Shown here: positions 39,601 to 51,200 of the stretch, piece after piece | Layout of the letters: each line of letters opens with the position of its first letter | Position numbering within the stretch: the first letter of the stretch is position 1 | Source: Membranipora membranacea | Taxonomy: Eukaryota; Bryozoa; Gymnolaemata; Cheilostomatida; Membraniporidae | Direction of reading: 5' to 3' | Length of the DNA: 64,000 nt | Assembly: GCA_914767715.1 (NCBI GenBank) | Contig: OU612068.1 | Span: forward strand, 16,246,001 to 16,310,000 | Made by a program: the position numbers and the translations under genes | The notes under the pieces: model-generated | The model's input: the letters and a program-made list of their open reading frames with translations, nothing else | Database searches by the model: none | What the model was told of the DNA's origin: nothing

Positions 39601-39797
39601 ACATGAAGACTTCTAAGTGTAAGGTGATGGGCAGAGATGCTGTTGAGTATCAGGATCAATGTACAGATAAACTATGCGAGTGCTATGATCCTGTATTTTG
39701 TTACTGTCAGTCAGCCACCGCCTTACTCAAAGCATGCAAAGCTGGAGATCTACAATCTAAATTTAGGAGAAGCATAGCTGAATCTTGTGCCGCTTAA
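30670..39797 (+). CDS. BMPER: BMPER / crossveinless-2 homologue
   Basis: Twelve exons: 30670-30760, 32473-32561, 34747-34935, 35219-35309, 35710-35895, 36211-36323, 36702-36845, 37494-37604, 37968-38019, 38346-38551, 38812-38973, 39336-39797; all phases agree, 631 aa. A hydrophobic signal peptide at about 10-26 is followed by a series of about five von Willebrand type C repeats (CxxCxC ... CCPxC), then a VWD domain beginning with [11 protein letters not shown] and containing CGLCGNYNG, then a C8 module. This order is that of secreted BMPER/CV2, which binds BMP ligands and chordin at the cell surface and tunes BMP signalling. Vertebrate BMPER is cut at the Asp-Pro of the same GDPH site, conserved here. 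It ends soon after C8 and lacks the usual C-terminal TIL module. Kielin-like proteins share the domains but have many more VWC repeats. Confidence 0.92.
32132..32161. mobile_element. 16-bp perfect palindrome between 7-bp direct repeats
   Basis: caaggagtactccttg (32139-32154) is a perfect palindrome. It is flanked without gap by cttttat at 32132-32138 and again at 32155-32161. The palindrome recurs in expanded or decayed form elsewhere in the window (57545-57567). It lies in BMPER intron 1. The layout equals that at 2110-2153 and 61365-61408. Confidence 0.6.
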
Positions 39798-40540
39798 ATC
39801 GGATAGCATATGTGCAATATCATGAGGCCAGCGTTAAATTATCATTTGCAGTTAAGAGTGTCCAGTACAAGAACTAGCATCATTCAGGACAATAGTTTTA
39901 TGCGGATTTAGACTTGTGATTTTTTTCTCAAAATGGACACTTACTCCTAGTCGTTTTTATTCTGTTAGATGAATTGTTTCATTATTATTGTTATGTTGTG
40001 AAATGTGATGGTAGATAGTTTCTATAAAGAGAAAATGTTCTAACAAAAAGAAAGAACTCAAGCTAGCTTAGCATTCTTTATTAAGCAGACACCTGATCCA
40101 ATCAACAAACTTGTTGAATGCAGTGGCCCACAGCAGCACTTAGCCAGGGTGTCCAGGCTGCTTCACATGTTAAGTTTTGATACAAGTGGAGCAAAACTAT
40201 CTATGGTATAACAACTACATCCAGATTGAAATTGTTGTTAGCCATATGAATCACTACAATATGATGCCTTCCTTTCCTGATTGAAAGCCTGAAGCAGCTG
40301 ATCAGCTTATTCCTCCAGGACACAGAAGACCATTAGTCCCACAGTTATTCAGTTCCAATCAATCTCATCATCATGTGTGGAAATCACTAAAAATAATAGT
40401 CTGGGACTATTAATACTTTTGTGGCTAATCATTAATGGCCTTGCTTGCACATGTTCTTTAAATTCAACTGTGCTAGGAGATGGACCAAATTTGATAGACC
40501 AAGGGGTTGCACCCAAGGAAATCACCTTGCTTTATAATAC

Positions 40541-40581
<41 letters not shown>

Positions 40582-40898
40582 AAATATGTAATAAACATCA
40601 ACTTGTTTGTGAAAGCTGTTATGACAAGGTTGTCTAATTTTCCTCACTTTCCCGCCAAAAATTATTAAACAATGATTTCCATAATTGGTTAGAGAGATGA
40701 AGAGTACGTCCCTTAAAACCATATACTACATGATCAAAGATTTAAGCTAACCGGATAAAGCACGTACCTTTTTGTGACAGTTAAAAGGTGAAGGACAATT
40801 CTCTCATGGTGCAATTTGGGTGCAATTTATTTTCTTTTTGTATCAATCAATTATTTAAAAGGGAACCCCAGTGTCATTGATATTGACCAGGTGATAGA
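39798..40898. other. BMPER 3' UTR and POLR3E upstream region
   Basis: No coding sequence found. It contains a (TA)n microsatellite at 40544-40576 and an AATAAA at 40590-40595 that could end the BMPER transcript. The POLR3E start codon follows within 310 bases, so its promoter is short or overlaps the BMPER 3' end. Confidence 0.45.
40544..40576. repeat. (TA)n microsatellite
   Basis: Uninterrupted alternation of T and A over 33 bases, downstream of BMPER. Confidence 0.95.
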
Positions 40899-43800
40899 AT
40901 GGAAGAAGACGAGGTTATAAAAGAGGTGAGTGCTTTATGCAAGAATGACCAGGTTTACATGACATCAATTGACTCAAAGGTGACAGGCAACATTTATTTA
41001 GATGAATGGCTAGGACCAACCAACAAAAGTTAAACTAAAAGCATAACTCCTCTCCTCCTTTACTTCTCTTTTACTCCTCTTTTACTTCCATATGATGGTT
41101 ATAAAAGAAAACCCAGCAGTTTTATTTAATTTCTCAGCTTCGGTAACAATCCCTTAGCTTGCAGGCTGTTTCTGTTTCTTCTGAAATATTCTCTCCCTCT
41201 CAGGGAAGGCTCTAGGGAGTTCTATCAACTTTATAATATATTTCTCTGTAAGCATTTTCTCTCCATTACAGGGAGTATTTCAATTAAAAACTGCGACAGT
41301 TTGCTTTAAAAACTATCACATATTCTTGAAAGACTTACAGGATCGCAAGATCATGGGATCGTTCGCCGGTGGTGCCTATGTTGCAACCCTGTTTACCATA
41401 GCCTACCTTGAAAATAAGTTTCATATTTTCTCCAACCAGTCACTGACCCAACCCAAACCTAGAAGAGCTCTTTTTGTTTTGAGTTTGTTGCATGTAGCAA
41501 TTACTTATGAAAGAGCTATATTTTTCAATTATTCATTCCATTCTGTTGTAGATAGATGTGTATCTAACAAAAGAGCTGAAAGATTCATTATGGCTGATGC
41601 AGGTATGCAACATAGTCGTTATCTGTTAACTTTCCATGAAACCTCTCTTTTAAGAAATATATATAGTGTACAGTGATCGGTTAGGAAAAGCTGTATTTTT
41701 AGTGATACTGAAATGGGCTGCTAGTCCGATTCCAATTGATATATTTGCTTTGATATTAAGTCTACATGAAAAAGTCTTACCGTAAGGCCAACCTATGACA
41801 ATATTTTGTGAATAAAATTCTTGGCATGTGGTTACATAACAAAAACTAAACCCTTTCTCGATGTTTAAAAATATAAAATTTATAATATAATTAAAAACAA
41901 CCATGTCGACATATTTTAGTATCCGGTCAGGCCTGCCGATTGTACCTACGAGGAGGAACAGTTCCTTTCTACTAAAGTTAAACCTCTTCAGAAGAAGGTA
42001 AGTGCAGTAGGCCACAGCTCTTATAATTAAGACTTAAAGTCTAGCCAAAGACCAAGCATGTTATAGTCAAGCAGTTACTTATGATAAAGTTGTGTCAGAT
42101 GTGCATGGTAAAAGATTCATTGCCCTACTTGGCATGAATTATTGATGGTGGAAAGAGAGCCTTCCATAAGGGAAGGGTACCTTGCATATCCGACACAACT
42201 TTATCATAAGTAACTGCCTGACTACAACATGCCTTGATCTTTGGATAGCCTTTAAATCAGCCGTATATGTCCCATAATATAAATATGACACTAGTATTTC
42301 AATCATGTCATTAGTTACAGCTCGCCCTCAGATTAATCTGTCTACTCTTATCACAATGTATTTTGTTATGCATTATATATTTAACCTCTTCAGTTTTATC
42401 ACTGATTACAGGTAAACATAGAGTTGAGTATTGATACCAGCTCACCATCTTATATGACAAGTAAAGGAGAGCACATAGCTATGAGTGTTGATGGTCCGAT
42501 TCTTAAGGGCCCTTCGACATACCAAAGGTAAGGTGTTTCTCACGATGAAACAGGGTAATGGGGCTTTTGAAAAAGCGGAGAGTAGCTTGAATAGTTGACA
42601 CAGTTGTAACTAGAACGTTATGTACACCTATGAACAAAGTGCTTGTTACAAACTGACTACACGCCTGTGTACCACAATGTGCGAAAAACTTGTCAGCAAC
42701 TTATCAGCTAGGGAAGTCTGAATGTGGAGAACGTTATTTGAGAAGTTCTTTAGGTATTTTCTTGAGGCGCCAAGACATTAACATCTTATATTTTTGCAAT
42801 GACAAAGCTGATAGTTTCATTCCAACACTATGGTAAACCCTTTATATTTTAGCGGTAAGCTGGATAAGATTGACCTGGTGTCTGCTCAGTGTAGTCAGAA
42901 GTTTGATAGATACGCAGTAGCAGCAATAAAGAATGGTCAGTGTCACCTGACCCCTCTATCTACCATGGTACAGATGAGACCAGACCTGGGATTTCTCGAC
43001 TTGGCAGACGCTTCATCCAAGGCTAGAGCTCGACTATTGGAAATGGAGGCTGCCGGAGGTAGGTCAATGTATTTAACATTTACAATACTGAACTCCACTG
43101 AATCCAAACCTCTAATAGTCTCTGAAGTCTGTCCTTATTAAGCAAAGTCTGAATTAATTTACATTGGGATGCATTTTGGACAAACATTGTACCTTGTATA
43201 CTCCTATTGTTTATAGGTTAAGATTTGTCTGTCTTTGACAAAACATGGAAAAGATAACTCCAAATAAATACTCCAAAGAAGAATTTTACCATACAGGGTC
43301 TTTGTTTGCAGACAGCTTCTTAAGATTGGCGGCTGAATATAAAAAGAGTCTGCTATTCATTTACAAAGCTTGTAAAAGCTCACAGCACATGCTATGATTG
43401 GTGTGTGTGTACTATTTTCGTTCAATTTTTTTATAAAGTGGTGACTAGTCTACTTTGACACAGATCTGAGATTGTAACAACTCATTGAAATATGTTTGAT
43501 TTCCCTGTAGAGTCATCTCAAGAGGAAGAGGAGGAAGTAAAGGCAGTCACTGTAAAGTTTGCACGTCAGGAAACTGCAGAACAGAAATCTCGTAGGATGA
43601 AATCATTTGATTATCTAACTAAAGAGCAGGGAAAAGAACGCTGGGTACCCTGTACATATCAGAGACTACAGGTTGGTTCTATGCTTTCATCATCTTTTTG
43701 ATATGATAATGTGATTATATGGTATTGATATGGTAAAATACAAGAACATGGTAGTCCTTTGTTTATGATACATACTTATCTCCGGCTTCTTACTCAGATA

Positions 43801-46800
43801 CTATCCAATGATTTTTAGAATTTTTATAAGTTCATTAAGTTGGAAAGTCGTAGCATTCAAAAATATTTTGCGAAAACAGCAAATTTTCAGGAATGCTCAT
43901 GTAAACATTAAAGATGTATACTTCAGTTGCCAGTGTCAGTCCATGTGACAGACAAACTTGATACTAGGTAGAACTTTTGTTACTTTTCTTTATAATTTTT
44001 TGAGTAACATTTGTAGTTATGGCCCATCCAATACATTTTCGACAGTTCAAAACATGATGATATCATTTGGCGGTTTATCTACAGATCTTTAGGATTACAC
44101 TTTTGCTGTTGCTAGAAAGCTGTCTTACTTTTTCTTACAGAGCCACCTATCAGGTGTTATTCGTCACAAACTGCTCAGTACTAATTCTGAACCTATGGAA
44201 AGCTATTCTACCTCTAAAGAGTATCTAACCAAGCTCATACCTAAACCAGAATCAGATATTGTGTAAGTGTCTCCCACAAAAAGAATATTATTACGTTGGG
44301 AATCAAACTTCCCAAATTTTAATAGTGTAATCACTTTGAGTCACAACTAATCATATCACAGGTAGTTTTTAAATTTACTCACATCACAATGCTTTGTATT
44401 ATATTGCCAAATTGTCATAAAGGGGTGGAAACAACTTGTCCTCTATTCACTGAGGTGTGAAAGCTTGACATTTATTTTTTTATTTCAGAGACAATCCTGA
44501 CATGCCTACTAATGTTCTGTCATTAGCTCATCTCAAAAATATGTCTCTCAATGACCAGGTCAAGGCAATTGTCACAAACGGTAAGCTGAAAATTCAGAGC
44601 TGGCGCTAGCATCCAAAATAGCTACCACTCCTGTTTTTTTTCCATAATTTGTAATCTATGCTTGGCTGAAACTGTAGTCTATGCAATGTGACTTAGAGGC
44701 AGATTTGGAACAGCTGCATAACAAAAGGTCTATTGATTGAGTGGATGATTTCCATTTTTCTTACCCTCTTGTGATACTGAGATATACTTTGGTTCTGAAT
44801 AGTTGGAGTTATCCCCTCTCTGAGGTCGTTGTTCAGAGAGGGCATAACTCCAATTTATAACTATTTCTTTGATACAACTGTCGTATAGATAGTCTATAGA
44901 TAGTGTATCATTCAAAAACAATTCATATAATGAAATCATACATTGTCAATGACTGCTTAGAGACTGAGCCTAGGGGAAGCTCGCTTGACATCAAAGCTGA
45001 TGTTTATGTTTTTCTGATATTTTCAGCCAAGGTGATCAAGTGGAGTCAGTTGTTAGCCCTACTTGACTCTGGAGTTAACCAGCCATCAGTGATGAAGGCT
45101 TTACAACAAGTAGCTGTACTTATCCAGGGCTGCTGGGTTATCAAAAGTGAAATACTCCATCCTAAAGATTCATTCAGTGCACACAACAGTAGCCCTGCAG
45201 AGATCATATGCAGAGCTCGAGACTTTGTGGTAAGATTACTGTTACCGATTTCATAATTTATCACAACTGACTGTCAATTAAAATTGATTGCTCAATGTCT
45301 GTGGAGAATGCATATAACACAAACGTTACAATTTTTTTATTCAGTCATCTCCAAAATTTCGAATTCTCATGATTCATAATTAGATAAAAGTACCGCAAGC
45401 CAACATTATAAGATTCAGTGCTTTTTACTTTATGGATGTTCCTTATGTCAATGTCTGCAGTGTTCCCTTGGGTGGTACTCTCAATTTATATTATTATTAT
45501 TATTATTGCACCTTTTTACTTGACAGCTGTGGAAGTTCACCACGTCCAGATCTCTAATCAGGAAAGACATATCTCACATAGTAAAGATCCCATCAGAGGA
45601 ACTGAAGGAAATGTTAGAACAAGTGGCTAAACCTCAAGCTAAACGAGGATGGGTGTTCAACTTTGAGTTTGATCAAGATTTTGTTGACAGGTATGTTTGG
45701 TATGGCATATGATAACAAATAATTGCTAGCACCCAAGTCTTAGTTACAGCCCCCAACTGAAATAAAGTCTTGGCTTTAAAATTGGCCTGTAAAGTTACAA
45801 TCTGTTTATAATCAACATTGTCTATGATAACCACACTACCCAGTTCAGCTTTCATCAATTTGTTTAAGATGCAGTAGTCTATGAACCCTGTTTGACCAAT
45901 ACAAATACATGTTATGATGCTAAATTGAATCTAAAGATGTAAAAACTGCATAGCATAATAATGATTGGCCAATGTTTTTTTACCCATGCATTGAGGAAAG
46001 TTGTCCTACCGCGATGAAAAACTAAGAAGACAACTCCAAATTTTTGCTGGCAACGCAATATTCAAATGATAATCTCAAATGATTTAATTTTTTATAGAAA
46101 TGCTGACGTAGTTGAAAGGCAGCAAATGTTGTGGGATGCAAAATACTTGCAATTAGTTAAACATTTCAAACTTCCAACAAAAGACCAAAAAATAGGTGAG
46201 TCACCTCTGAAATGATTTTGAAGCTTGGAGTCTTACCTGCCAACTTTATGTGATAGTATGGGATAATATAGTATAAATGGGATAGTATAAATGTCGTAAA
46301 CAGTAGAATCTTTGCTGCTGCAGGAATAATTGGAGAAATTAATCGAGGAATCAATGTTATGATGTAGCTGATGCATTGTAGCAATGGTCATGTGTTTGTT
46401 GATGATTATCCAACATTGACCTTGATTTGTCACAAGCATTACAGTGTGTGTGAATCAATCATACAATAGAGCAGGTTATCCAACGATGAAAGATATTTTC
46501 TATGATGCACTGTCTCTCTATCTTGACTATTATAGGAAGGCGAAGGCGGAACTCCTCTAGATCCAAATCTCGGTCAGAAGCTAGTGATGGGGAGAAAACT
46601 CCTGTTGAAGTGAAGAAAGAGTTTGTATTCGAATCACCAAACGGCAATGGGTTTGTAACCATTAACAGATATACTCTATAGAATACTCTTTGATTATTAT
46701 AATCATGAATTTAGAGAAAACAGGTACATGGCCTGTATATGACATATAGAGGGTGAGTTAATGTTAGCTAACAAAAACTTCACTATATCTATCATGTGCA

Positions 46801-47746
46801 ACAAGCCGAACTTTTCCTCCTGCGAATTCTTTACACCAGGGTTTTCTCAAACGTACTTGTTTGGCTTATTTGCAGAGCTACTAACGGTGACTTGGGTAGT
46901 CTCTCTCAGGAGTTAAGTATTCTGCTCAGAGAGAAGTTACTGGTACATCATGTCTTCACTATGGCTGATATGAGGCGTATATATCAGACTAAGCTCGCTC
47001 AGTGTGGTCCTGGTCACATACTCGGTACAGGCGTGTCTGATAATCTTCTCGAAAAAACAGTACTTACCGTCGGAGCTACCAAAGTTGGCTTCATGGTCAG
47101 TAGTAGGGCGATGGTTTATATGCAAGTACAAAAATGAACTCCCAACAATGAACAAAAATATTTTTTTGATGCTAATCACAAACATATTAAATTGATTTTT
47201 AACAATAATTCTTTCAATAAGTCAGGGTGTTAATTAGATTAAGTTGGATCCAGTTTGCCTGCATTCCAGTTCCTCCCCCTCCACACACGAAGATAGCAGT
47301 CACTACATTTTTTCTCATTCTAATTTTTTCTCAACTCATTATCCTTTACAGAATCCCCCTGGTAAGAATGGTGCATTCTATCTCCTGACTGGTGCAGGAG
47401 ATGCCTTCGACCCACTGCGGAAAGGTTTAGCAGAAATTATTCAAGCCAACGTCAAAACGAAGTCTATCGCAGCTCTCCGACAGCAATTGGAACAAAAGGG
47501 TGTCGAAATCACCATGAGTGATGATGAACTGAAAGAAAAATTTGTAAAGGTAATACAAATTTCATACTGACCATATTGACCGAGTTTTCAATTATTGAAA
47601 TAAAAATATGTTCATCATTTAGACATTGGATTTATCGACACGAAGAAAAAGGGAGTGTTCAATCAGTAATTATGTCTATTTTATTTCAGAAATATTGTGT
47701 ATGGAACGGAGGCACCTATCTACTCAAAGGATTTGAAACAAAGTAA
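40899..47746 (+). CDS. POLR3E: RNA polymerase III subunit RPC5
   Basis: Fifteen exons: 40899-40925, 41552-41602, 41920-41997, 42412-42527, 42853-43058, 43511-43671, 44141-44262, 44489-44580, 45027-45229, 45527-45690, 46098-46195, 46536-46650, 46876-47095, 47352-47549, 47690-47746; 635 aa in matching phases. The N-terminus (acidic start, then IDVYLTKEL and QYPVRPAD) is the hallmark of RPC5, which with RPC4 forms the TFIIF-like subcomplex of Pol III that makes tRNA, 5S and U6 RNAs. An acidic/basic linker follows, then winged-helix-like repeats, then the C-terminal metazoan extension ending in a WNGGTYLLKG motif. Human POLR3E is about 708 aa, so this copy is slightly shorter. The first exon encodes only nine residues. 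It lies head-to-tail with UBE3C, 552 bases apart. Confidence 0.95.
42034..42255. mobile_element. MITE with about 72-bp terminal inverted repeats in POLR3E intron 3
   Basis: Bases 42034-42105 and 42183-42255 are inverted copies with roughly 85-90% identity; the best-kept block, around cagttacttatgataaag, is identical in both arms. A spacer of about 77 bases between them has no coding capacity. No convincing target-site duplication is visible at the ends, so the exact borders are uncertain. Confidence 0.75.
44803..44853. repeat. Foldback element, 21-bp arms
   Basis: The arms 44803-44823 (starting ttggagttat) and 44833-44853 pair with one mismatch around a 9-base loop. It lies in a POLR3E intron. 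The arm start resembles those of foldbacks at 16438-16470 and 52815-52856. Confidence 0.7.
45488..45507. repeat. (ATT)n microsatellite
   Basis: Trinucleotide repeat in a POLR3E intron, about 20 bases upstream of the acceptor of the exon at 45527, where it may form part of the pyrimidine-rich tract. Confidence 0.85.
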
Positions 47747-48298
47747 CACCAACTAAACTCTACTATGGATGGAATTAACTTAAAAGACTACTACTGATTG
47801 TATTACTTTTTTTGTATTTTTCATGGAGAATGGATTTTTTCACTGAAATTTCATATTGTTTTATGTTGTTCTTCCACTAAACATGAAACAAAACTTAGGT
47901 TTCAAATAAAATATTGACATACAGGGTCTCCTGGTAATTCATACCTTTTTTTTCTTACATTGCAAATTTGAATTGGGATGCTGTTTCAATAGTTACCCCC
48001 TGAAGAAAATCCTAGAATCTTCTTGTTCCATGACTCAGCATGAATAGGTTTTATTTTACCCACCACAGCCTTTTAATAAACAGCTGTATCCGGTTTGTAT
48101 TATGAGCCCGAGTTTCTGAGAATGTTGATTTTTTGTAAATTGAGGGTTCAACTGACACCAGCCATAAGTATAATTGGATATAGCTAGCATTCTGTTATCT
48201 AAGTGATATTGTGATTTTGGTTAGAAAAGAAAATCTGGTGGTGCTGGTAACTTTGGTCACACATTCTATTCACATCATCATTGATCCTTGTTCTCACG
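47747..48298. other. POLR3E 3' UTR and UBE3C promoter region
   Basis: Short intergenic stretch between two genes on the same strand. It carries the probable POLR3E poly(A) signal at 47905-47910. No open frame or core promoter motif was recognised. Confidence 0.5.
47905..47910 (+). terminator. Polyadenylation signal of POLR3E
   Basis: Canonical AATAAA about 160 bases after the POLR3E stop codon. Confidence 0.6.
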
Positions 48299-51200
48299 AT
48301 GTACAGCTTTGAAGGGGCTTACAAGAGGGACCTGGTTCAGTCTCTTGGAAGAAAACAATTGGTAAGCAAATGTAATTTGTTTTGATGAGTCATGAGGGGA
48401 ATTTTGTTTTCCAGCTACACTTCTTCTGCTAAGTTTCATTCAGTTTTTGTAAGAGCTGGTCACCTCTTCCTTCTTATGTTGAGCCAAGGAATCGTTTCCT
48501 CCTTGGGTAAGCCATCCTCAGACCCATTTTGGGAGAGTAATTATCAACCAAACTTCAACTAACTACAAGGTATATCCTATGGTCATGGAAGTATGCTTGA
48601 CTTACACAGCAAAAGAAATCACACTACTAGCTAGGCTTTTTAGGCTTAGCTCAAAGGCCTATAGTCAATGTTTGAGTGCCCCAGTGGTAGAGTGCTGGAG
48701 CACTCAACCATTGGACTTGCACCAACTACCCAATGCCTGTGGCTTAGCTACATCTAAAGGAAATTACTTGCTAGTTTCTTCCCATCATGATTATATATAA
48801 AACATTGATTAATCATTTTGTATAGACTAGCTATGGATTGGTTATGTTTTGTGTAAGGATTCTGTGAGACCAGCAATTATTTCAACAATCACATCATTAG
48901 CTAGACAACAAAACTGTTGCTGCTATAGCTGTACTATCCATTATCGGCATGGTAATGAAATGTCTTGGTATGTAATTTCAAATAAGGGTGTACAACCTTT
49001 TATAGAGTAAGAAAGATGAACTCCTCGCAGCAGCTCAGGAGAAACGGCAGAAGAGAGAAAGGTTTAGACTGGAGACTGAGAGCTCACTGAAGATACAGTC
49101 TGCGTATAGAAGTCACCGCTCTCGCACTCTTGCAGTGAGTAGGCTATATTGAATAGGCTATGACAGAAGTAGTACTTACAATCACATTGTCGTTTTGGTC
49201 AAGTAGAGTGCTGGTTAAGTCCATAGCCTCTTTTTATCTTCTGTATGTCATAATCTGATTGCCTTCATTCTGGGTGTCACGGAGGAGGTATTTCAATAAG
49301 AATGCCAAGGTGCTTTGAACTAAATCAATCTAATCAATTTGGACTGCATCCTACTCCTACTGGTCGTTCAATTCACATTTTAACTTAGTCTTAGCCATAA
49401 GGAACTACCCCACCTTATTGTGCTCATGTGAATAGGATTTGGTAGTATGACTCTTTGCTAAGCTTTACAGATTAGTGTGACCAAATTCAGACATGTTATG
49501 TTAGTTGGCTGTAGGCCACATGAAAAGACTGAATTTTATTAAACATTTTCTGTTATGACGGATTGTTGACATTGTTTATTATTTCCATGATTTTTTCTTT
49601 TAGTTTGAGAAAGAGCGAAACAGATACAATGGTATGATGATCAAATACAAAGCTGCAGCTCCAACCGCTCATCAGGTCGGAGAACTCTTTAAATCAATCA
49701 ACTTTTTCTACCAGACAGAAAAGGATGTACACCTCATGGTGAGTTTGAGTATATAGAAGCCTGAGTCCTGTTTGGCTGGTGTTAGGGTGACATAATGTTA
49801 TCTAGCACCTAAGACTTGATAATAATATGACATATAACAATATTATTAAGTATATGGCTAGCACCAATTTTATCTGGGAGTTGATATCAGGTGATGAGGC
49901 TGAGGAAATGTTTGCTAACCAGAAAATGTCAAAAAACCTGCAAAAAAAGTGGGACTTTTTCTCTATGGTGTATAAGTCTGACAAATATTCACCATGATCT
50001 ACTCTATCTGTCTGATTGGGAATGTCACTCTCCCAATACAATTACACTGGGTTTTTTATTTTTTTCTAGCTGATTTTTCTCATGTTTAATCTTTGCTTGA
50101 TTTAGCCAGGAAACACCTTGAGTAGTTGAGCCTTTAGTGTTTACCCTCAAATGATCAACATAGTGTTACAAAACTCACGTCCTCATGTGCTCTTACTTTA
50201 CCCTTTATTTTCCAGGTCACATTCTGTGCCTTTGCTGTGAAACACCAACCAATATTTAAACAGTATACCTCTGGTTCTGATGTGGTCAACCAGTATCAGA
50301 CTAAAACATGGCTCAAGATCGTCTCACAGTAAGTAACATTCTATCTGATGATGTTCTGCAGAGTATGTCATATATATATATAATAATAATATGTATATAA
50401 TAGTATGTAATATCACATTAGATTTTTTAAATTAAAAGTTTCAATGGTGTCCGGCCCCTTGTGGATATGAGCACACCTCTGTCAGCCCTCACACTTTATT
50501 GCAGCAGCTAGTTATCAACATCCCGTTATATGGATAGAGACAAATTGTGTTTATAGTAAGACTTATCGGTTTTATTTTTAGATGGATAATTACGGCTAAA
50601 TGTCATTCCAGTATTTCTGTCCACACATTTGTTGCAAATGAGTTGATAATTTGTCTTACAATGAGTGTTATTGTTTGCAGAGTTGTGGCTCACTTGTGTG
50701 GAACAAATGAGAATATCTCAATGCCTCTGAGGGTACTGGAGATATTCTTAGACAGCAGATTATACAATGAGGAGGGCACAACTTCTAGATTGTGTCTCCT
50801 CTATCATGAAATCATCAAGAATGGTTTGTATTTACTCTTCTTTCTTTACCTGGATCATGTATCTCTTATTATCTGAATGATCCTTACTTATCTGATCATT
50901 CCAACCATAAACATATGAATACAGGTATTTATATGTTTATGGATTCAACTTACAACTACCTGCATTCGATATGGATTGCGTTTATATGAGCAATGAGAGT
51001 AATGATATATTGACTTTTCATAGTTTTCTTCCATTACCACACCCTGCACAAGTAATCTTTCCAGAAGAATTCTACACAAAGAGGAATCGGTTAACCTGTA
51101 ACTTTTATCATAATTACGCATAACTTGTATGGCTTGTAATTTAAATTTGTATCTTAATGTAGGATATTTTGACACATTGCGACGATTAGCCGACAGTAGA

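Noticed and set aside
41326-41676. 116-codon open frame overlapping POLR3E exon 2
   Set aside because: It runs through intron sequence in a different frame from the RPC5 reading frame, which uses 41552-41602.
48665-48725. tRNA-like stretch with cagtggtagagtgctgg in a UBE3C intron
   Set aside because: The A-box-like part is good, but there is no B box at the right distance and no cloverleaf, so I did not list it as a tRNA or SINE.
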